Below, piece after piece: positions 8,144 to 10,671 of a stretch of 10,671 nt of DNA (within the stretch, counting starts at the first letter, position 1; each line of letters begins with the position of its first letter). Under the pieces are notes generated by a model, which was given only the letters and a program-made list of their open reading frames with translations, had not been told where the DNA came from and ran no database searches. A program made the translations under genes and the position numbers. The stretch comes from an uncultured Clostridium sp. Lineage in GTDB: Bacteria; Bacillota; Clostridia; Lachnospirales; Lachnospiraceae. The stretch lies in assembly GCA_900552885.1 (NCBI GenBank), contig USBM01000055.1, positions 1-10,671 of the forward strand, read 5' to 3'.

Positions 8144-8689
8144 CTATTCCTGTCCGGAACTCAATTCATAAAACAACTTCAGATACTTCTCTTCCACCTC
8201 TGTAAACGGTACATATTCCTCTGAAAACATACTCTTCATCTCCGGCTCTTTCCCATCCGGTCTTTCTCCCAATAATTCTGCCAGATCAAAATACAGCATA
8301 TCATCATCAATCGCCCGCACCTGCCGGCTTTCCTCTTTTGTCAGATCACTCCCTAAATACTTCTTATAAATAATGGATAAAAAATGTTCCTCTAATGCTT
8401 GATAAGACGGCAACGTCTTCTTAAATGGTCTTGGCACATCCGAAAGATATGCTTCACTTGCATCATGTAACAGACACGCAAGGCATACCCGCCTGCTGTA
8501 TCCTCTCGCTATTGCCTCCTGTGCACAATTCACACAATGTTGTCCCACTGAAAAGAAATGCTTTACATGACCGTTACCCCTGCAAAGCAAAGAAAGTGCA
8601 TGTGCAACATCCGTAATATGAATATCCTCTGCTGCCGGCTCAAGTGGCATGAAATGTGTACCACCATAGGTTGTTATATAATCCGCCAT
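8144..8689 (-). CDS. YfbR-like HD-domain phosphohydrolase
   Basis: A 181-aa protein of the HD superfamily, whose members hydrolyse phosphate esters with metal ions held by conserved His and Asp. It has H51 in FFSVGQH, the H75-D76 pair in LLHDASEAYLSDVPRPFK (74-90) and D128 (or D129/D130) in the late helix. The stretch HDxSE-x4-D-x-P-x-P-x-K closely resembles the active site of YfbR-type 5'-deoxynucleotidases, which remove phosphate from dNMPs, so nucleotide housekeeping is the best guess. Its substrate cannot be read from the sequence, and it could equally belong to the uncharacterised phage-like branch of the family. There is no signal peptide or membrane segment, so it is cytosolic. The Shine-Dalgarno is weak (GGGAAGAG, about 7 bases from the ATG). 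It lies between rplL and rpoB on their strand, diverging from the 80-aa gene, and I see no strong promoter of its own. Confidence 0.85.
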   Translation of the reverse strand: MADYITTYGGTHFMPLEPAAEDIHITDVAHALSLLCRGNGHVKHFFSVGQHCVNCAQEAIARGYSRRVCLACLLHDASEAYLSDVPRPFKKTLPSYQALEEHFLSIIYKKYLGSDLTKEESRQVRAIDDDMLYFDLAELLGERPDGKEPEMKSMFSEEYVPFTEVEEKYLKLFYELSSGQE

Positions 8690-8724
8690 ATTATCTCTTC
8701 CCGTTTCATTTTATGACAAGTCTG

Positions 8725-8871
8725 TCAATACAGATCCTGTCTTATCATTCTTATCGCACTCCGCACGACCGTTGCAAATCCTTTTTTGATTCCAACAATC
8801 AAACTCCACATTAGTGCCATTATACGCTCATCCTGCTGATTCGTCCATGCTTTTTCTAAGTTTTCACACAC
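8725..8871 (-). pseudogene. Small or remnant minus-strand ORF
   Basis: This minus-strand frame runs open from a TAG at 8913-8911 to a TGA at 8727-8725 (61 codons). Its only possible starts are GTG at 8871 (48 aa, weak AGGA too close upstream) and ATG at 8820 (31 aa). The translation looks protein-like: VCENLEKAWTNQQDERIMA followed by an amphipathic, basic segment (LMWSLIVGIKKGF..., ending RMIRQDLY). The open part above the GTG (LPFYYIYRQD) also reads like protein, which suggests the C-terminal remnant of a longer gene that has lost its start. Alternatives are a genuine small basic peptide gene or chance. It lies 35 bases upstream of the HD gene on the same strand and overlaps the plus-strand promoter at 8863-8891. 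Confidence 0.35.
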
Positions 8872-8891
8872 ATCCTGTCGATATATATAGT
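8863..8891 (+). promoter_or_regulatory. Promoter of the 80-aa gene
   Basis: On the plus strand TTCACA (8863-8868, one mismatch to the -35 consensus) and TATAGT (8886-8891, one mismatch to the -10) are spaced by exactly 17 bases. Transcription should start near 8898, giving a leader of about 40 bases that contains the strong Shine-Dalgarno AAGGAGGAG at 8924-8932. Confidence 0.7.
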
Positions 8892-8938
8892 AGAAAGGAA
8901 GTGCTGCATTCTAACGTAATTTCAAGGAGGAGATTACT

Positions 8939-9181
8939 ATGAATGATAAAACATTTACCCCAATCAAAGCAGTCATTGCAGTCTATGCAATGCCACGTTA
9001 TACAAAGCAACAGGAACGTGAGAACCCGCAACACAGCAGACAGTCAAAGGATTTCGACACCGTGTTAGAAGATGCTATGAAACCAGACGACGACCGATTT
9101 GATTATATTCCAACCGGATGTTACAGCAAGGACGCCAGACAAGTCGTTGGAAATGTCAGTCACTTCCAGGCAAGATCCTAA
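8939..9181 (+). CDS. Uncharacterised 80-aa protein
   Basis: The only well-supported plus-strand gene. It has a near-consensus sigma-A promoter, a strong Shine-Dalgarno (AAGGAGGAG, ending 6 bases before the ATG) and a hairpin terminator 10 bases after its TAA, so I take it as real. The product is hydrophilic, with no signal peptide or membrane segment. Residues 1-18 (FTPIKAVIAVYAMPRY) form a mildly hydrophobic start, residues 20-38 are rich in Gln, Arg, Ser and Lys and look disordered, 39-54 is acidic (DFDTVLEDAMKPDDDRFDY), and the end carries IPTGCYSKDARQ with a single Cys. I recognise no domain and assign no function. It lies between rplL (convergent) and the HD gene (divergent), splitting the usual ribosomal-RNA polymerase operon. 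Confidence 0.8.
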   Translation: MNDKTFTPIKAVIAVYAMPRYTKQQERENPQHSRQSKDFDTVLEDAMKPDDDRFDYIPTGCYSKDARQVVGNVSHFQARS

Positions 9182-9191
9182 ACACAACGCA

Positions 9192-9230
9192 AAAGGACGC
9201 AGAATATACAAATGCATATCTGCGTCCTTT
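9192..9230. terminator. Shared bidirectional terminator
   Basis: AAAGGACGCAGA (9192-9203) and TCTGCGTCCTTT (9219-9230) form a perfect 12-bp stem. Three more pairs (TAT/ATA) form beyond one bulged A, leaving an 8-base loop. The T-run in the stem end continues as TTTGTTAT on the plus strand and TTTTGCGTTG on the minus strand. Both tails are short but usable. It lies 10 bases after the 80-aa gene and 34 bases after rplL, so it can end both convergent transcripts and insulate rplJL from rpoBC. Confidence 0.8.
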
Positions 9231-9264
9231 GTTATCGCCTTATAGCTTCGGATAATGCTTGATC

Positions 9265-9633
9265 TTACTTTAATGTAACCTTAGCACCTTCAGCCTCTAA
9301 CTTAGTCTTGATGTCCTCAGCCTCAGCCTTAGCAGCTGCTTCTTTCACTACCTTAGGAGCGCCATCTACAACTTCCTTAGCTTCCTTAAGACCTAAACCA
9401 GTTACCTCACGAACAACCTTGATAACCTTAACCTTGTTTGGTCCAACTTCTGTTAACTCAACATCGAACTCGTCCTTCTCTGCTGCTGCATCACCTGCTG
9501 CTCCGCCTGCTGCTACTACTGCAACACCTGCTGCTGCAGATACACCGAACTCTTCCTCACAAGCCTTAACTAAATCATTTAACTCTAATACGCTTAACTT
9601 CTTGATCTCTTCGATAAATTCCTGAGTAGTCAT
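9265..9633 (-). CDS. rplL: 50S ribosomal protein L7/L12
   Basis: L7/L12 forms the mobile stalk of the 50S subunit, where dimers carried by L10 recruit elongation factors and stimulate their GTPase activity. The 122-aa product has the normal length and layout: an N-terminal dimerisation domain (1-30, MTTQEFIEEIKKLSVLELND...), a flexible Ala/Gly hinge (about 33-52), and a C-terminal factor-binding domain (54-122) with VGPNKVKVIKVVREVTGLGLKEAKEVVDGAP. An in-frame ATG five codons upstream (9648) overlaps the Shine-Dalgarno GGAGGA. The ATG at 9633 has that site 7 bases upstream and starts at the conserved MTTQEF, so it is preferred. It is the second gene of the rplJL unit, 108 bases after rplJ from this start. 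Confidence 0.97.
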   Translation of the reverse strand: MTTQEFIEEIKKLSVLELNDLVKACEEEFGVSAAAGVAVVAAGGAAGDAAAEKDEFDVELTEVGPNKVKVIKVVREVTGLGLKEAKEVVDGAPKVVKEAAAKAEAEDIKTKLEAEGAKVTLK

Positions 9634-9658
9634 TATTAATTCCTCCATTAAAATAATT

Positions 9659-9688
9659 ATTATAGTGTAGTCAAACTACATGTGTGAC
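9659..9688 (-). promoter_or_regulatory. Possible internal promoter for rplL
   Basis: On the minus strand a perfect TATAAT (9664-9659) has a 4-of-6 match to the -35, GTCACA (9688-9683), at a spacing of 18. It would start a transcript near 9652, about 19 bases before the rplL ATG, leaving the Shine-Dalgarno intact. Extra rplL mRNA would fit the several copies of L12 per L10 in the ribosome. The -10 is good but lies in an AT-rich stretch, so it may be fortuitous. Confidence 0.35.
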
Positions 9689-9723
9689 ACCCTGTGTCAG
9701 TAACTTAGGCTATCATCAGCCTA
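9666..9723 (-). repeat. Three tandem small hairpins between rplJ and rplL
   Basis: In the order of the transcript three perfect 6-bp stems follow one another: TAGGCT/AGCCTA with a 6-base loop (9723-9706), TGACAC/GTGTCA with a 3-base loop (9699-9685), and TGTAGT/ACTACA with a 3-base loop (9680-9666). They fill much of the rplJ-rplL gap and end 23 bases before the rplL Shine-Dalgarno. None is followed by a strong U-run except the last, which is followed by mixed A/T. They may set mRNA processing or stability, or shape rplL translation. The pairing is visible and the role is inference. Confidence 0.6.
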
Positions 9724-9741
9724 TTGCATACCGCATAAATC

Positions 9742-10242
9742 TTATGCCTCTGCTGCACCATCCTGCTGCTCTGCAATCTGCTTGATAACTCTTGCAAAGT
9801 TTGCGATAGGTGACTGAATGCTTCCAAGTAACTTGGAAAGTAACTCTTCTCTTGAAGGGATGCTGGAAATTGTCTGGATTCCTGCCTGGTCATAGTAAGT
9901 TCCCTCAACTACACCACTCTTGATCTCTAATGCCTCTGCTTCCTTAGCAAACTTAGCAAGAATTCTTGCCGGTGCTGTAGCATCATCCTTAGAGATAGCG
10001 ATTGCATTAGGTCCTTCCAGATCATCTTTCAAAGACTCAAATTCTGTTCCTTCAATAGCAAACTTAACCATTGTGTTCTTATATACTTTGTAAGCGATAC
10101 CTGCTTCTCTTAACTCCTTACGAAGTCTGGTATCCTGCTCTACAGTAAGACCACGATAATCAACGATTACTGCTGACTTTGCGTCCTGAAGCTGAGCTTT
10201 GATCTCCTCAACGATTGGTTGTTTTAATTCAATCTTTGCCAT
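9742..10242 (-). CDS. rplJ: 50S ribosomal protein L10
   Basis: L10 anchors the stalk to 23S rRNA and carries the L7/L12 dimers. It also represses its own mRNA by binding the leader. The 166-aa product has the usual length, with an N-terminal RNA-binding domain (MAKIELKQPIVEEIKAQL...VIVDYRGLTVEQDTRLRKELREAGIAYKVYKNTMVKFA) and a C-terminal helical part (about 130-160, SREELLSKLLGSIQSPIANFARVIKQIAEQQ) that holds L12. The frame is open a further 71 codons upstream, but that part is the leader RNA. The start at 10242 has a perfect AAGGAGG Shine-Dalgarno and the conserved MAKIE start. It is the first gene of the rplJL unit. rplK and rplA, its usual upstream neighbours, are not in the 429 bases of window upstream of the start. 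Confidence 0.97.
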   Translation of the reverse strand: MAKIELKQPIVEEIKAQLQDAKSAVIVDYRGLTVEQDTRLRKELREAGIAYKVYKNTMVKFAIEGTEFESLKDDLEGPNAIAISKDDATAPARILAKFAKEAEALEIKSGVVEGTYYDQAGIQTISSIPSREELLSKLLGSIQSPIANFARVIKQIAEQQDGAAEA

Positions 10243-10251
10243 CGTATTGCG

Positions 10252-10258
10252 CCTCCTT
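10252..10258 (-). promoter_or_regulatory. rplJ Shine-Dalgarno that decides the start
   Basis: The minus strand reads AAGGAGG (10258-10252), 9 bases before the ATG at 10242. This rules out the longer in-frame start at 10455, which would translate through the leader structures and overlap the -35 of the promoter. Confidence 0.9.
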
Positions 10259-10295
10259 ATAAAACTAATGACTGCGCGACATCGAACCTCTAACC

Positions 10296-10318
10296 GCTTT
10301 TCTAAATATAAGAAAAGC
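10296..10318 (-). promoter_or_regulatory. Hairpin competing with the leader terminator
   Basis: GCTTTTCT and AGAAAAGC (plus-strand arms 10296-10303 and 10311-10318) form a perfect 8-bp stem with a 7-base loop. The arm takes up the U-tract and the last two bases of the preceding terminator stem, so full formation of both hairpins is mutually exclusive. It also lies just before the ribosome binding region of rplJ. Confidence 0.45.
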
Positions 10319-10340
10319 TCTACATCCAAAGACATAGAGC
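10303..10340 (-). terminator. Attenuator-like terminator in the rplJ leader
   Basis: On the minus strand GCTCTATGTC and GGATGTAGAGC (plus 10317-10340) pair over 10 positions, including two U-G wobbles, around a small loop. TTTTCTTATATTT follows directly, a typical intrinsic terminator. It sits after the L10-binding motif and before rplJ, the arrangement used in the L10-dependent transcription attenuation known from Bacillus subtilis. Confidence 0.7.
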
Positions 10341-10424
10341 GAAACGTCAAACATACGATTCTTCCTCGGTAGGCGCTATGCTTACACCAAATGGTACCTA
10401 CTGTCTTCGGCAGTTCATCGTTTG
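10341..10424 (-). ncRNA. L10 leader, autoregulatory mRNA element
   Basis: This matches the ribosomal protein L10 leader of Firmicutes. The transcript reads CCGAAGACAGTAGG (10410-10397), then after a variable loop GCCTACCGAGGAAGAA (10374-10359). GTAGG pairs with CCTAC (10401-10397 with 10373-10369), and an outer stem joins ACGAT (10421-10417) to ATCGT (10359-10355). The unpaired GAAGACA and GAGGAAGAA strands form the kinked site bound by the L10-L12 complex. When L10 is in excess it binds here and lowers expression of rplJL. The element begins within a few bases of the predicted transcription start (about 10421). Confidence 0.85.
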
Positions 10425-10426
10425 AT

Positions 10427-10495
10427 ACTTTACCACACACGGCCGTGTGTGTCAAGTCCCATTTTACAATTATTTTCTATATTTTTTAGGAAAAG
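10427..10495 (-). promoter_or_regulatory. rplJL promoter
   Basis: A perfect -35 TTGACA (10455-10450) is followed after 17 bases by TAAAGT (10432-10427), a 4-of-6 -10 that gains strength from the preceding TGG (extended -10). The stretch upstream (10466-10495) is very A/T-rich and resembles an UP element. Transcription should start near the A at 10421, which places the L10 leader at the very 5' end of the mRNA. The spacer is unusually GC-rich and palindromic (listed separately). Confidence 0.75.
10434..10451. promoter_or_regulatory. 18-bp perfect palindrome in the rplJ promoter spacer
   Basis: CACACACGGCCGTGTGTG is perfectly self-complementary. It runs from the last two bases of the -35 hexamer to the TG of the extended -10, occupying the whole space between them. 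It lies upstream of the predicted transcription start, so it is not part of the mRNA and would work as DNA. A dimeric repressor bound here would block RNA polymerase. The palindrome is seen directly, and the operator role is inferred from position. Confidence 0.6.
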
Positions 10496-10671
10496 ACATA
10501 TCTTTTTCTTACAAATGAAAGGGAATTTTTGCAAGAAAGCATATAGACTTTCCAAACATTGTATGCTATATTTATACTATCTATACAAATATGATATTTT
10601 GTATCATAAGTTACCGGATACCTGCAGTTATTCCAACGGATTGGAGCTTTACTGCTTTCTATTATACAGGT
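10486..10671 (-). CDS. Uncertain open frame entering from the right edge
   Basis: A minus-strand frame is open for 61 codons from the window edge to a TAA at 10488-10486. The translation (...SSKAPIRWNNCRYPVTYD...) ends SFVRKRYVFS and matches no family I know. It does not look like the end of L1 (rplA), the gene usually found before rplJ. The region is AT-rich, the opposite strand is open too at the edge, and codon use is not distinctive. It may be the C-terminus of an unknown gene or non-coding DNA. A 7-bp inverted repeat (TATGATA-TTTTG-TATCATA, 10590-10608) lies within it. Confidence 0.2.
   Translation of the reverse strand, partial: TCIIESSKAPIRWNNCRYPVTYDTKYHICIDSINIAYNVWKVYMLSCKNSLSFVRKRYVFS

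Noticed and set aside
8126..8156. Perfect TATAAT (8131-8126, minus) just after the HD gene as a second rpoB promoter
   Set aside because: The best -35 (CGGACA) is only a 4-of-6 match at a spacing of 19, and a far better promoter lies downstream at 7805-7833.
8708..8728. TTGACA (8728-8723) and TAAAAT (8713-8708) as a promoter for the HD gene
   Set aside because: The hexamers are only about 9 bases apart, and no good -10 lies 16-18 bases from TTGACA. The inverted repeat TGACA-AGTC-TGTCA (8714-8727) here is too short to call an operator.
10243..10455. 71-residue N-terminal extension of L10
   Set aside because: It lies in the leader RNA, covers the predicted L10 site and terminator, starts inside the -35 hexamer, and L10 proteins start at the MAKIE position with a perfect Shine-Dalgarno.
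10590..10608. Inverted repeat TATGATA-TTTTG-TATCATA as an operator or terminator
   Set aside because: It is a 7-bp A/T-only type repeat with one G/C pair in an AT-rich region, with no U-run or adjacent promoter to give it a role.
1..10671. CRISPR array, insertion sequence, tRNA or defence system
   Set aside because: No spaced direct repeats, transposase frame, terminal repeats, tRNA cloverleaf or defence-protein motif was found. The window is core housekeeping sequence.

Overview
The window is chromosomal core sequence from a low-GC Gram-positive bacterium, most likely a member of the Lachnospiraceae (Clostridia). The evidence is the RpoB N-terminus (MEKSRISPV..., then MSYSRQKEVLEMPNLIEVQ), RNA polymerase subunits without the large proteobacterial insertions, strong AAGGAGG-type ribosome binding sites, and a Firmicutes-type L10 leader RNA. 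All named genes except one lie on the minus strand, so the locus reads from high to low coordinates.

Right end (about 10671-9232): an AT-rich stretch with one weakly supported open frame entering from the edge is followed by the rplJL transcription unit. Its promoter (TTGACA, 17-base spacer, TGG-TAAAGT) has an 18-bp perfect palindrome filling the spacer. The transcript should begin almost at the L10 autoregulatory leader, followed by an attenuator-like hairpin, rplJ (L10, 166 aa), a 93-base gap with three consecutive small hairpins and a possible internal promoter, and rplL (L7/L12, 122 aa). The unit ends at a hairpin of at least 12 bp that also faces a gene coming from the other side.

Middle (about 9231-7745): here the classical rplJL-rpoBC order is broken. 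An 80-aa protein of unknown function is encoded on the plus strand with its own promoter, a strong Shine-Dalgarno and the shared terminator. It diverges from a minus-strand gene for a YfbR-like HD-domain phosphohydrolase (181 aa). The space between the two holds a minus-strand open frame that looks like a small or remnant gene. Below the HD gene is a roughly 400-base gap with one uncertain 64-codon frame and a strong rpoBC promoter: perfect TTGACA, 17-base spacer, extended -10 TGA-TAGAAT, and an A/T-rich upstream element.

Left end (7744-1): rpoB (1273 aa from the preferred ATG) and rpoC (1236 aa) are 20 bases apart and form one unit. It ends in a rho-independent terminator. A good promoter at the left edge points out of the window and probably serves the next minus-strand gene.

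Functionally, rplJ/rplL build the ribosomal stalk and rpoB/rpoC build the catalytic core of RNA polymerase. The sequence indicates that in this genome the two pairs are separately transcribed: rplJL under L10 feedback and perhaps a DNA-binding repressor, rpoBC from an independent promoter. I found no CRISPR array, insertion sequence, tRNA or rRNA. The most unusual signals are the palindrome inside the rplJ promoter, the split operon with an uncharacterised gene in the break, and the tandem hairpins before rplL.
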